A DNA stretch of 64,000 bases, taken from assembly GCA_018822845.1 (NCBI GenBank), contig JAHJJD010000006.1:42244-106243 (forward strand), given 5' to 3'. Both the position numbers and the translations under genes were made by a program. The stretch comes from Gammaproteobacteria bacterium (GTDB lineage: Bacteria; Pseudomonadota; Gammaproteobacteria; Thiotrichales; Thiotrichaceae). Positions 1 to 6,759 of this stretch are shown in pieces; positions within the stretch are counted from its first letter, which is position 1; each line of letters begins with the position of its first letter. Below the pieces are notes generated by a model. That model was given only the letters and a program-made list of their open reading frames with translations. It was not told where the DNA came from and did not search any database.

Positions 1-33
1 CCTGGATACAAGGAAGTTATTTTGGGACTGTTT

Positions 34-77
34 CTTAAGCCCCTCTACCTCTGGAAGAGGGGCTGGGGTGAGGGTCT
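34..77. repeat. Dispersed extragenic palindrome (copy 1)
   Basis: A stem formed by cccctct and agagggg is followed by the tail ggctggggtgagggtctt. The same unit recurs at 755-827 and 3331-3374, always outside genes. It lies directly 3' of the brnA stop codon. Similar small palindromes are common in gammaproteobacterial genomes; I see no coding function. Confidence 0.75.
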
Positions 78-341
78 TCAAGAATGCTGGTGGGCATTCA
101 CATAGGCAGTCAGTACGGCTGCCATCCGCGCAGTGTAACCTTTAGGATTCTCTGCTTTAAAATAATCCAGCACTTCCTGTGGCAGGCGCAGACTTATGGT
201 TGGCTTGGCTTGTGGTGCAATAACACGGGCATTTTTCCAGAACTCCTCATCCAGTTCAGGTATATCGCTGGTATCAATCTGATCATCTGGCAAAGCTGCC
301 AGCTCCTCAACGCTCAAGGCGCGTATATAGGGCTTTTTCAT
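78..341 (-). CDS. brnA: BrnA-type antitoxin (CopG/ribbon-helix-helix-like)
   Basis: An 87-residue protein. Its acidic N-terminal half (LSVEELAALPDDQIDTSDIP) and a C-terminal stretch with SLRLPQEVLDYFKAENPKGY match the BrnA antitoxin family, which neutralises the BrnT ribonuclease and represses its own promoter. The start at 341 is chosen because AGGAAAG lies just upstream and the longer open frame (to 419) only reads through brnT sequence. The gene overlaps the 3' end of brnT by 35 bp, the usual brnTA arrangement. The reading frame is intact although the toxin upstream is broken, so it may now act only as an orphan DNA-binding protein or as an antitoxin against other BrnT copies. Confidence 0.8.
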   Translation of the reverse strand: MKKPYIRALSVEELAALPDDQIDTSDIPELDEEFWKNARVIAPQAKPTISLRLPQEVLDYFKAENPKGYTARMAAVLTAYVNAHQHS

Positions 342-600
342 AACGTTTTCTTTCCTGTTTGGTTGCTTTTCGAGCTGAAATGATCCGCACCATATTCGCC
401 CCTCTATCTGTGTGCACAACCGTTAGCAATAAAATACCATCAATCAATCCGATACTAATTTCACGATCTTCACCATAGTCATGCCGAGCATCCAGACTGG
501 TTATAACGTAATGCTCGAAGATTCGCTTCGCCAGATTGAAGTCGACACCATGTTTTCAGATATTTTGCTGATTCTTTTCTTCATCCCACCCAAACTTCAT
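307..600 (-). pseudogene. brnT: BrnT ribonuclease toxin, interrupted by an in-frame stop
   Basis: Reading from ATG at 600 gives MKFGWDEEKNQQNI, then TGA (558-556), then KHGVDFNLAKRIFEHY and, further on, DYGEDREISIGLIDGILLLT, VVHTDRGANMVRIISARKAT and KQERKRYEKALY to a stop at 307. This is the full BrnT layout (FxWDxxK, KHGV, ISARKAT), about 97 codons, all in one frame. Codon 15 is the only lesion. No alternative in-frame ATG follows the stop early enough to restore the protein. A single substitution (for example from CGA or AGA) would explain it. It lies directly before brnA and overlaps it. Confidence 0.8.
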
Positions 601-696
601 AGATCATGACCACCACATATCATGTATCACGAATCGCAATACTTTTCATTTTATACACCAACAACCATTGAATTGCGACGACTTATTTTTATGCGC

Positions 697-827
697 CCCA
701 TAGAAGACCCTCTCCCGGAGGCAGAGGGGGAGCAAGAAAGCAACTGCCACGCCTCTTAAGCCCCTCTACCTCTGGGAGAGGGGGTTGGGGTGAGGGGGTT
801 GGGGTGAGGGGGTTGGGGTGAGGGTCT
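697..827. repeat. Extragenic palindromes with a three-copy 14-bp tandem tail
   Basis: A first unit at about 703-732 (ccctctcccggaggcagaggg) is followed at 755-827 by a second with the same stem as copy 1. In that second unit the tail gttggggtgagggg is present three times in tandem (784-797, 798-811, 812-824). The stretch between the brnT start (600) and the porin terminator holds nothing else recognisable apart from the probable brnT promoter region. Confidence 0.75.
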
Positions 828-840
828 TTTCCCCAACGCA

Positions 841-866
841 AAAAGGCTCCCGAAGGAGCCTTTTCG
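841..866 (-). terminator. Rho-independent terminator of the porin gene
   Basis: The stem aaggctcc (843-850) pairs with ggagcctt (855-862) around a cgaa loop. On the minus strand it ends in a T-run (from the aaaa at 839-842). It sits about 27 bp after the porin stop codon. Confidence 0.85.
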
Positions 867-892
867 CTTAACTGTAAACCAACCCGTCAGGA

Positions 893-1906
893 TTAGAATT
901 CAGTAACGATACCGACCAGAGAAGACTTGCTACGACCTGTGCCGCCAACAGTACGACCAGTATTCTTGTTATCTTTCAGCTCAAGATAAACATCAGTCTT
1001 CTTACCCAAGTTGTAAGCAGCACCCACAACGGTCATTTTTTCTTTACCATTGTCGCCAGCCGCTGTTTCACCTTTACGCTTGCCTTCACCGTAAGCTGCT
1101 TTCAGGGTTGTATTACCCATTTTGTAGCCACCACCTACATAGATGTTGGTATCTTTCGCTCCGTCAGTATTTACCGCAGCGTTACCATTGAGTGAGCCAG
1201 CAGCTTGAACACCGCTATACTTAACTGTTTCATAAACCAGATTTGCGAAATGGCCTGCCTCAGCCTTATACGCAACACCGATATTGGTATTCTTGCGAGT
1301 ACCGTTAATAGCAGTGTGACCTAAAGCTGCGTACCAAGGGCCATTGCCGTAGTTAACCAGCATCGTGTTAGCATCGCCAGGAGTGAGTCCATTGTCTTCA
1401 TTCGCTTCAGCAACACCAGTGGAGTGAGCTGCTGCAAAACCAACCGGGCCAAACTTGTTGATGTAAGCGACTACGTTATCAACACGCTCACCATCAGCAG
1501 CGATGATATTGGCCATATCAGCAGAGCCATCAGCAAAGACATCCAGACCAACAGTAGCCAGTTTAGCAGGAGTGTCATGACGACCGACACGGACTTCACC
1601 AAAGCCGCCCTTCACGCCAACGAACTGGTTACGGCTAGTAGCCAGCGCAGTATTTTCATCCAAAGTCAAGCCGTATTCCATACCATAGGTAGCTTCCAAG
1701 CCATTATCCAGTGCGGTGGAACCTTTGATGCCGATACGGGAGTTATGGCTTTCAACACGGGTATTTTTGGTCTGAACATTAGCAGTGCTAGTTTCATCCC
1801 ACTGGCCTACGGTGGCATGCAGTTTGCCGTACAGAGTTGTGTCTGCCATTGCAGCGGCTGGTGCTACCAGAGCAGCAGCGATAGAGATTGCGAGTAAATT
1901 TTTCAT
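893..1906 (-). CDS. Outer-membrane trimeric porin (Gram-negative porin family)
   Basis: A 337-residue protein with a signal peptide (MKNLLAISIAAALVAPAAAMA, cleavage before DTTLYGKLHATVG). The body has beta-barrel character: alternating patterns, RVESHNSRIGIKGSTALDNG, the conserved GGFGEVRVGRHDTP strand-loop, and a last strand ending in Phe (SLVGIVTEF), the signal for outer-membrane assembly. This is typical of general diffusion porins of the OmpC/Porin_4 type. The start at 1906 has AGGAG 7 bp upstream; the longer open frame to 1939 lacks a signal peptide at its N-terminus. The gene stands alone with its own sigma70-like promoter and terminator. Confidence 0.88.
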   Translation of the reverse strand: MKNLLAISIAAALVAPAAAMADTTLYGKLHATVGQWDETSTANVQTKNTRVESHNSRIGIKGSTALDNGLEATYGMEYGLTLDENTALATSRNQFVGVKGGFGEVRVGRHDTPAKLATVGLDVFADGSADMANIIAADGERVDNVVAYINKFGPVGFAAAHSTGVAEANEDNGLTPGDANTMLVNYGNGPWYAALGHTAINGTRKNTNIGVAYKAEAGHFANLVYETVKYSGVQAAGSLNGNAAVNTDGAKDTNIYVGGGYKMGNTTLKAAYGEGKRKGETAAGDNGKEKMTVVGAAYNLGKKTDVYLELKDNKNTGRTVGGTGRSKSSLVGIVTEF

Positions 1907-1977
1907 GAGTCGACTCCTATTGAAGGTTTGTCCTGTCATTAACGTTGAAATTCGATTTGTTCAATCTGACGGGAGTA

Positions 1978-2006
1978 TTTATACATCCCTTGCCAGCGTC
2001 TTGCAA
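1978..2006 (-). promoter_or_regulatory. Sigma70-like promoter of the porin gene
   Basis: On the minus strand TTGCAA (2006-2001) is separated by exactly 17 bp from TATAAA (1983-1978), about 72 bp upstream of the porin ATG. The remaining sequence up to 2223 contains only a weak GC hairpin (about 2205-2218) after the next gene and no other feature I can support. Confidence 0.65.
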
Positions 2007-2223
2007 CAGCTTTTTTGCAAATACGCTACAAAGTTTAGCTCAATTGTTGTAGAAATGCCACATTCACTGACTCGCTCATGTTGCAGTAAGGCGGGATCAA
2101 GGGAAATGCTCTTTATTTCAGCAACATGCGTGCTGTAAAACAACAGGAAAAGGAGTGGGTGTGGTGTGGAAGTCAGAGGGAGGGGGATTCCGTAGCAACA
2201 AGCAGGGGCTGCTGCCCCCGATT

Positions 2224-2745
2224 TCAATGCTCGTTTTTGATCTGCTGGAGTTCTTCCAGTGTAAGCCCTGTTACCTTAGCGATGTCGGCTTCGGCTAATA
2301 CGCCAAGGCTTAGCAGGTTACAGGCAATCGCCCTGGATTTTTCGCGTTCGCCTTCTGTTCTGCCCTCCACCTTGCCTTCCATCTTGCCTATTTTGACCCC
2401 TTGCGTCATACCACGCTCAATGCCTTGTTTCATACCGCGCTCAATACCGCGCTCAAGACCTTGCTGTATACCGCGCTCAATACCGCGCTCAAGACCTTGC
2501 TCAAGCCCTTTAGTAAGACCAGCACGCATCCCCCATTGATAAGATGCAAACCGGGTAACATCCACTTGTGTCAACATTTTATCCGCCTCCTCTATGTTTG
2601 GCTGCAAATCACGATTTTCGGCAAGTGCTTCCAGCATTTCAAGACAGGCGACACTCTGCACCAAACGTGTGCAATTGTCTGAACCTGGATTTATGTGATT
2701 GGTGTGATTAACTATGATTTTGATGGTAGCACGCCCAAAAATCAC
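2224..2745 (-). pseudogene. C-terminal remnant of an Rpn/PD-(D/E)XK-type putative transposase nuclease
   Basis: The open frame encodes 173 residues. About residues 25-70 (LEMLEALAENRDLQPNIEEA, FASYQWGMRAGL) and the following run of GLERGIERGIQQG-type repeats resemble the C-terminal half of Rpn-family recombination-promoting nucleases, which are abundant in Thiothrix-like genomes. The N-terminal nuclease domain is absent. The first ~23 codons, starting at a GTG, lie inside an inverted repeat (2676-2783), so the present start is artificial. At DNA level the tail is an expanding tandem of ctcaataccgcg-like units (about 2410-2515). Probably a dead fragment; a short expressed protein cannot be excluded. 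Confidence 0.6.
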
Positions 2746-2783
2746 AGTTAATCTGGAAAATCAGCGTAATCCCGGTTCAGACA
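2676..2783. repeat. Imperfect ~108-bp inverted repeat (MITE-like palindrome)
   Basis: The left arm, 2676-2721, begins tgtctgaacctggattta. The right arm, 2737-2783, read on the other strand, begins tgtctgaaccgggattac. Both run into gattaact(a/g)tgatttt, and they match at roughly three quarters of positions around a 15-bp loop. The right arm supplies the 3' end of the truncated YafQ frame and the loop side supplies the start of the Rpn remnant, so this element is the likely cause of both lesions. Confidence 0.7.
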
Positions 2784-2954
2784 CACGGCGCAAAAACGGG
2801 GTCTGTCCCCGATTCCCCTACAAAGGGCTTGTGGCAAATCTTCATCATTTGCCAGCAAAAGAATTACAGCGTTTATTTTCCCCATATCCTTCCCCCGCTT
2901 GTTCATCAGCTTGTATTCACGCTTGAAGCGGTTGGATTGCCTGATTTCCCGCAC
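2748..2954 (-). pseudogene. YafQ/RelE-family toxin, 3' truncated
   Basis: Residues 1-44 (MREIRQSNRFKREYKLMNKR, GKDMGKINAVILLLANDEDL) match the N-terminal half of YafQ-type ribosome-dependent mRNA endonucleases. The last 24 codons are unrelated and come from the adjoining inverted repeat. A full toxin is about 90 residues, so the C-terminal strands with the catalytic His residues are missing. It starts with GTG 12 bp after the antitoxin stop, as in a normal dinJ-yafQ operon. Confidence 0.7.
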
Positions 2955-2966
2955 AGGGCTTAACCC

Positions 2967-3236
2967 TTAATCAGCAAAAGAGAACGGGGTGTAACCCTTT
3001 TCGTGATCTGGCTTGAGCAGATCACGTGCCAGCCCATCATTGGGGATATGCCCATTGCCAACCGGGCAACGTTCAGTTTTTCTGATAGGGAAGGGAAGGG
3101 AGCGGGTTTCCACTACTTGACGCAGGAACAAGCGGACGGCTTGCGCCGGGGTAATGCCAAGCTCCTGGAAAACTGAGAATGCGGCTTTTTTTTCTTCATC
3201 AGAAAGCCGGACTTGATATGAGGTAGAACGGGACAT
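2967..3236 (-). CDS. RelB/DinJ-family antitoxin
   Basis: An 89-residue protein. MSRSTSYQVRLSDEEKKAAF and the LGITPAQAVRLFLRQVV helix pair form the ribbon-helix-helix DNA-binding half typical of DinJ/RelB. The C-terminal part (from about residue 52) would wrap the toxin. It is the first gene of a two-gene locus whose toxin is truncated, so it can still bind its operator but has no intact partner here. The start is the only sensible ATG. Confidence 0.78.
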   Translation of the reverse strand: MSRSTSYQVRLSDEEKKAAFSVFQELGITPAQAVRLFLRQVVETRSLPFPIRKTERCPVGNGHIPNDGLARDLLKPDHEKGYTPFSFAD

Positions 3237-3330
3237 ACTACAACCATTTCAATAAATGTAATTCCATTGTAGTGACAACCACAGGGAAAGCAAGTTACCC
3301 GGCGTTACCAACAAACGTACATTCCACCTG

Positions 3331-3374
3331 CTTAGCCCCTCTCCCTCCGGGAGAGGGGTTGGGGTGAGGGTCTT
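3331..3374. repeat. Dispersed extragenic palindrome (copy 3)
   Basis: A perfect stem cccctctccc/gggagagggg is followed by ttggggtgagggtctta, the same unit as at 34-77 and 755-827. It lies between the antitoxin gene and the rpsI terminator. Confidence 0.8.
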
Positions 3375-3390
3375 AAGGGCCCTCAAACGC

Positions 3391-3424
3391 AAAAAGCCAC
3401 CCAGGTTGCCCCAGGTGGCTTTTC
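3391..3424 (-). terminator. Rho-independent terminator of rplM-rpsI
   Basis: The stem agccacc (3395-3401) pairs with ggtggct (3414-3420). The aaaaa before it gives a T-run on the minus strand. It lies about 22 bp after the rpsI stop. Confidence 0.85.
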
Positions 3425-3445
3425 GTATCGCGAAGCAGCGCTGAA

Positions 3446-3838
3446 TTAACGCTTGGAGAACTGTGTAGCGCGACGTGCTTTGTGCAAGCCGACTTTCTTA
3501 CGTTCAACTTCACGTGCGTCGCGGGTCAGGAAGCCTTCGGCTTTCAGGTTGCCACGCAGGGTTTCGTCGTACTTCAGCAGTGCGCGTGCGATACCCAGAC
3601 GGATAGCGCCAGCTTGACCGGTGATGCCACCGCCACATACTGTCACGTTGATGTCGAACTTGTCAGCCATATCCACGGTATGCAGTGGTTGACGAACGAT
3701 CATGCTGCCGGTTTCACGGCCAAAGAAGTCATTCAGCGCTTTGCCGTTGACAGTGATAGTGCCGCTACCTGCACGCATGAATACGCGAGCAGCAGAAGAT
3801 TTGCGACGACCAGTTCCGTAATATTGTGTATCAGCCAT
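3446..3838 (-). CDS. rpsI: 30S ribosomal protein S9
   Basis: A 130-residue protein with the full S9 pattern: [19 protein letters not shown] at the N-terminus, the [19 protein letters not shown] core, and the basic C-terminal tail ending [10 protein letters not shown], which reaches the tRNA in the ribosomal P site. The length equals the E. coli protein. It lies 16 bp after rplM in the conserved rplM-rpsI operon and ends at a strong terminator. The small subunit needs it for P-site tRNA contact. Confidence 0.98.
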   Translation of the reverse strand: MADTQYYGTGRRKSSAARVFMRAGSGTITVNGKALNDFFGRETGSMIVRQPLHTVDMADKFDINVTVCGGGITGQAGAIRLGIARALLKYDETLRGNLKAEGFLTRDAREVERKKVGLHKARRATQFSKR

Positions 3839-3854
3839 TTTGTGTCCTGCCCGA

Positions 3855-4283
3855 TCAGAATTCCAGCGCTTGAGGCTGCTGTGCTTGATGGTTATGTTCT
3901 GTGCCTGCGTAAACCTTCAGCTTACGGTACATGGCGCGACCCAGTGGGTTCTTGGGCAGCATGCCCTTGACGGCCATTTCGATGACACGGCCTGGCGCAC
4001 GCTGCTGCATTTTCTCGAATGAGAAAGCACGCATGTTGCCAATATAACCGGTGTGGTGGTAGTAAATCTTGTCTTTGGCCTTGTTGCCGGTGATACCTAC
4101 CTTGTCAGCATTGATGATGACGATGTAATCGCCAGTATCAACGTGCGGGGTGTATTCCGGCTTGTGCTTGCCACGCAAACGGCGCGCAACTTCGGTGGCC
4201 AGACGGCCTAGCGCCTTGCCTTCGGCATCGACGACGTACCAGTCGCGTTTCACCTCAGCTGGCTTTGCACTGAATGTTTTCAT
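3855..4283 (-). CDS. rplM: 50S ribosomal protein L13
   Basis: A 142-residue protein beginning [20 protein letters not shown], with the L13 core [20 protein letters not shown] and [14 protein letters not shown] and the [20 protein letters not shown] block. The ATG at 4283 gives exactly the usual 142 residues; a TTG three codons upstream is possible but less likely. It is an early-assembly large-subunit protein and the first gene of rplM-rpsI. In E. coli L13 represses its own operon through the leader; the ~80-nt leader here could do the same, but I cannot identify the structure. Confidence 0.98.
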   Translation of the reverse strand: MKTFSAKPAEVKRDWYVVDAEGKALGRLATEVARRLRGKHKPEYTPHVDTGDYIVIINADKVGITGNKAKDKIYYHHTGYIGNMRAFSFEKMQQRAPGRVIEMAVKGMLPKNPLGRAMYRKLKVYAGTEHNHQAQQPQALEF

Positions 4284-4361
4284 CTTGCTCAATCCACTTC
4301 TTAAATCTGTTTTGCCGATCCACCCAAACCCTGAAAAGGTGGGGGAACAAAGAAACGCGGC

Positions 4362-4390
4362 ATTTTAGGGTAAGTGCGGGTATTTCTCAA
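4362..4390 (-). promoter_or_regulatory. Sigma70-like promoter of rplM-rpsI
   Basis: On the minus strand TTGAGA (4390-4385) is followed after 17 bp by TAAAAT (4367-4362). This places transcription start roughly 70 bp upstream of the rplM ATG, leaving room for a leader. Confidence 0.6.
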
Positions 4391-4428
4391 GTACTTCCCG
4401 TCAGCCCGCAGCAAAAAATGCCTGACAC

Positions 4429-4456
4429 AAAAAAAACGCGACCCGTATGGGTCGCG
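4429..4456 (-). terminator. Rho-independent terminator of the glycan operon
   Basis: The stem cgcgaccc pairs with gggtcgcg around gtat (4437-4456). The A-run at 4429-4436 gives a long T-run on the minus strand. It lies about 110 bp after the last glycosyltransferase gene and upstream of the rplM promoter. Confidence 0.85.
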
Positions 4457-4565
4457 CAATTACCACCAAAGGAGGATGGAGGAGTGTTAATCAATCAATA
4501 TGAGAATATACTAATACTCTAATCTTCGACTGTCAACATCCTGTAATAAATTTTTTGCCCAATCT

Positions 4566-5639
4566 TCATAATTTTTCGGCAATAGGCGTGGCGATCAGGG
4601 AAACACCCCTTGCCGCCCCCTTTTCAAAGGAAGCAACTGCCCCCGTCAGGCACTCTTGCATCCCCCTTTGCAAAAGGGGGATTGAGGGGGATTTTCTCCC
4701 CTCTTCCCAATAAGCTTTTTGCACGCTGATCATGGCGCACAACCACCTGGGCAACTGCTGGTAACGCTTGCCCAGCCGGAATGCCAGCAACTTGACCAGG
4801 GTCTGCAAAGCCGCCAGCGGCAGCAGCAACTTGCGGCGCTGTGCCAGATAGCGGATCAGGGAACGCACATAGACCCATGCTTCGCGATCTGGCATGCCTA
4901 CTGCCTGCATCAATGGCTGTTCGGAGGCGTGGAATACCCCCACGTCAAAGTAGCGCCGGAATACCTGCAACAGGGAATACTGATGGGAATGTTCCACCGT
5001 GCTTTCCGCCGCATACACCGCTTTCCAGTTGGCCAGCAACAACCGCGCTGCCACGTAGCTGTCTTCGCTGACAATAATGTGTTGCGGGAAACCGCCGATG
5101 CTGCGCAGCGCCCGCGCCCGGTACACCGCATATACGTCGGATGAAAACGCCGCCCGGTAGCCCATGCTGCGGAAACTGTTGCGGTCACGGATGGATGCTT
5201 CCGGCGGGTAGGTGAAACTGCGCGCATGGCATTCCAGCAAGTCAGCGCCCGGACGCGGCAAGTGCCTGCCGTAGGCCAGCCCGACCTGCGGATCGTGGTC
5301 GAACCTGGCAAGGATGCTGGCCAGCGAATCCGCCTGTTTAAGCAGCGCATCCTGGGTGAGGTAAACCAGCAATTCGGCATCAGGGCACAATTCCGCCGCC
5401 AGTTGCCGGGTTCCACCATGGCTGAAATCGCGCGGGTCGATGCTCTGCACTTCCATGCCTGCCGCCCTGGCCAGTTCTGCGGTATGGTCTTCGGAAGCGG
5501 AGTCGATCACCAGATAGCGCCCTGCTTCCACCGTCTGGTTCTGGATGGCACTGATCCATTCCGGCCACAAACGCCCGGCATTGCGGGTCAGGACAATGAC
5601 CGCCACATCCGGGCGGCTGATTTTATTCTTCATATACAT
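4566..5639 (-). CDS. Family 2 glycosyltransferase with a repeat-derived C-terminal tail
   Basis: About 357 residues. Residues 8-110 hold the GT-A fold: VAVIVLTRNAGRLWPEWISA, the nucleotide-sugar region DSASEDHTAELARAAG and a QDALL motif in the position of the DxD. The middle (SSDVYAVYRARALRSIGGFP, VSEDSYVAARLLLANWK) fits rhamnosyltransferase-like GT2 enzymes, with SED as the likely acceptor-side acidic motif. The final ~45 residues include KSPSIPLLQRGMQ, encoded by a palindromic repeat (4661-4695), so the native C-terminus was probably near residue 310. Start: ATG 5639, or ATG 5633 two codons later; neither has a strong ribosome binding site. Last gene of the glycan operon, 10 bp after the previous GT2. 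Confidence 0.8.
   Translation of the reverse strand: MYMKNKISRPDVAVIVLTRNAGRLWPEWISAIQNQTVEAGRYLVIDSASEDHTAELARAAGMEVQSIDPRDFSHGGTRQLAAELCPDAELLVYLTQDALLKQADSLASILARFDHDPQVGLAYGRHLPRPGADLLECHARSFTYPPEASIRDRNSFRSMGYRAAFSSDVYAVYRARALRSIGGFPQHIIVSEDSYVAARLLLANWKAVYAAESTVEHSHQYSLLQVFRRYFDVGVFHASEQPLMQAVGMPDREAWVYVRSLIRYLAQRRKLLLPLAALQTLVKLLAFRLGKRYQQLPRWLCAMISVQKAYWEEGRKSPSIPLLQRGMQECLTGAVASFEKGAARGVSLIATPIAEKL
4661..4695. repeat. Palindromic repeat inside the 3' end of a glycosyltransferase gene
   Basis: tccccctttg and caaaaggggga form a stem followed by ttgagggggatttt. This class of dispersed repeat is recognisable because it translates as SPSIPL(L/F)QRG. Here it sits in frame within the coding region. 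Confidence 0.65.
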
Positions 5640-5649
5640 ACCCAATACA

Positions 5650-6555
5650 TTACCCAAACAGCAGCAGCGCCAGATTGTCCACAACCCCCGGCTTGAACAG
5701 CCGATGCCGCAGAATGTGCTGCCGCCGCGCCCAGCCCTGCAAATGCTGCAATTCCGCCAGCGCGGATACCAGCCGCTGGTCATCCCCTTCCAGCCTGTCG
5801 CCAAACTGATGCAGGAAAACTTCCGCCTGCATGCTCCATGCCTGAATGCGCTCACCCAGCGAGCCAAGGGAAGCATTTGCCTGTGCACCAATCTGGTTGT
5901 TTTCATGCTGCCGGTACAACAGCAGCGGATGCTGCAAAGCGCGGACATGCCCAAACCAGGCACATACCAGCGCCAGCCAGCGGTCATGCTCCATGGCCGC
6001 CTGTGGCAGCGGGAAAGCCATTTGAGCCGCCGTCCGGTTGAACGCCGCCGCACAGCCTGTCACCACATTATTCAGCAGATACGCCTGCTTGCGCTGTGCG
6101 GAATCAAACCCACGAGATTCCCAGAAAGAAGCCGACAGCAGTTTTTTGCGTTGGTCGACGACAGCGAGATCGGAATGCACCAGCAGCGGCACTTCCCCCC
6201 CGTATTCCCCCGCCAGTCGCCGCAGGGCAAGGTATTGCAACTCCACCTTTTCGGGGAACCAGATGTCATCCTGATCGCAGAAAAACAGGCAAGGCGCGGT
6301 GCTGGCTTCCACCAGACGGCTGAAACTGTGCTTGCTGCCAATCCGCACCCCATCGGTCATCAGGTCGGAAAGCTTGTCAGGATGTTGCGCGCCCCATTCC
6401 ACCAGGATATGCAGGGTGCTATCAGTAGAGCCGTCATCGCGCACCAGCAATTGCCAGTCCTGAAACGTCTGCTTTTCGAGGGAATCCAGCAATTCCGGCA
6501 ACCAGCGCTCACCGTTCCAGGTGGACAGCAGGATTTGTACGGGAGCGGGTTTCAT
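5650..6555 (-). CDS. Family 2 glycosyltransferase (rhamnosyltransferase-like)
   Basis: A 301-residue cytoplasmic or membrane-associated GT-A enzyme. VQILLSTWNGERWLPELLDS opens the fold, VRDDGSTDSTL contains the nucleotide-binding DDGS, and LFFCDQDDIWFPEKVE holds the DQDD metal-binding motif. MEHDRWLALV is the usual acidic-His block near residue 190. The layout matches RfbF/RfbN-like rhamnosyltransferases, though the sugar cannot be told from sequence. Its ATG overlaps the stop of the small upstream gene by 4 bp, so translation is probably coupled. Confidence 0.85.
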   Translation of the reverse strand: MKPAPVQILLSTWNGERWLPELLDSLEKQTFQDWQLLVRDDGSTDSTLHILVEWGAQHPDKLSDLMTDGVRIGSKHSFSRLVEASTAPCLFFCDQDDIWFPEKVELQYLALRRLAGEYGGEVPLLVHSDLAVVDQRKKLLSASFWESRGFDSAQRKQAYLLNNVVTGCAAAFNRTAAQMAFPLPQAAMEHDRWLALVCAWFGHVRALQHPLLLYRQHENNQIGAQANASLGSLGERIQAWSMQAEVFLHQFGDRLEGDDQRLVSALAELQHLQGWARRQHILRHRLFKPGVVDNLALLLFG

Positions 6556-6740
6556 GGCGAATCCCTTTCAAACCGCGCCCGCCACCATTTCGCCAGGGAA
6601 CGGTCGAACAGGAACTGTTGCAAACGGCTGGCATACCAGATCGACAGCGCCTTGAAACCGGGGCTAAAACAGCGCCCGCGCCCTGACGAAAAGCGGAAAG
6701 CCAGCGCATATACAAACAGTTTTGCCGGATTCAGCACCAT
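6552..6740 (-). CDS. Small basic protein of unknown function in the glycan operon
   Basis: A 62-residue, Arg- and aromatic-rich protein beginning MVLNPAKLFVYALAFRFSSG. I do not recognise a family. It is probably real: AGGGG precedes the ATG, it lies 19 bp after the HAD gene, and its stop overlaps the next ATG by 4 bp (ATGA). Residues 1-20 could form one amphipathic or short membrane helix and the rest is strongly basic (RRARFERDSP-like end), so peripheral membrane association is possible. It could instead be a remnant of a larger glycosyltransferase tail. Confidence 0.5.
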   Translation of the reverse strand: MVLNPAKLFVYALAFRFSSGRGRCFSPGFKALSIWYASRLQQFLFDRSLAKWWRARFERDSP

Positions 6741-6759
6741 ACCCTACCCCTTTCTTGTT

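Noticed and set aside
78..419. Full 113-codon frame as the brnA gene
   Set aside because: The first 26 codons are the brnT coding region read in another frame; the ATG at 341 has the ribosome binding site.
2410..2515. Short direct repeats that could suggest a CRISPR array
   Set aside because: Units are about 12-24 bp without unique spacers and encode the in-frame GLERG/GIERG repeats of the Rpn remnant; no cas genes are nearby.
3855..4292. Upstream TTG start for rplM
   Set aside because: ATG 4283 gives the exact conserved L13 N-terminus and 142-residue length.
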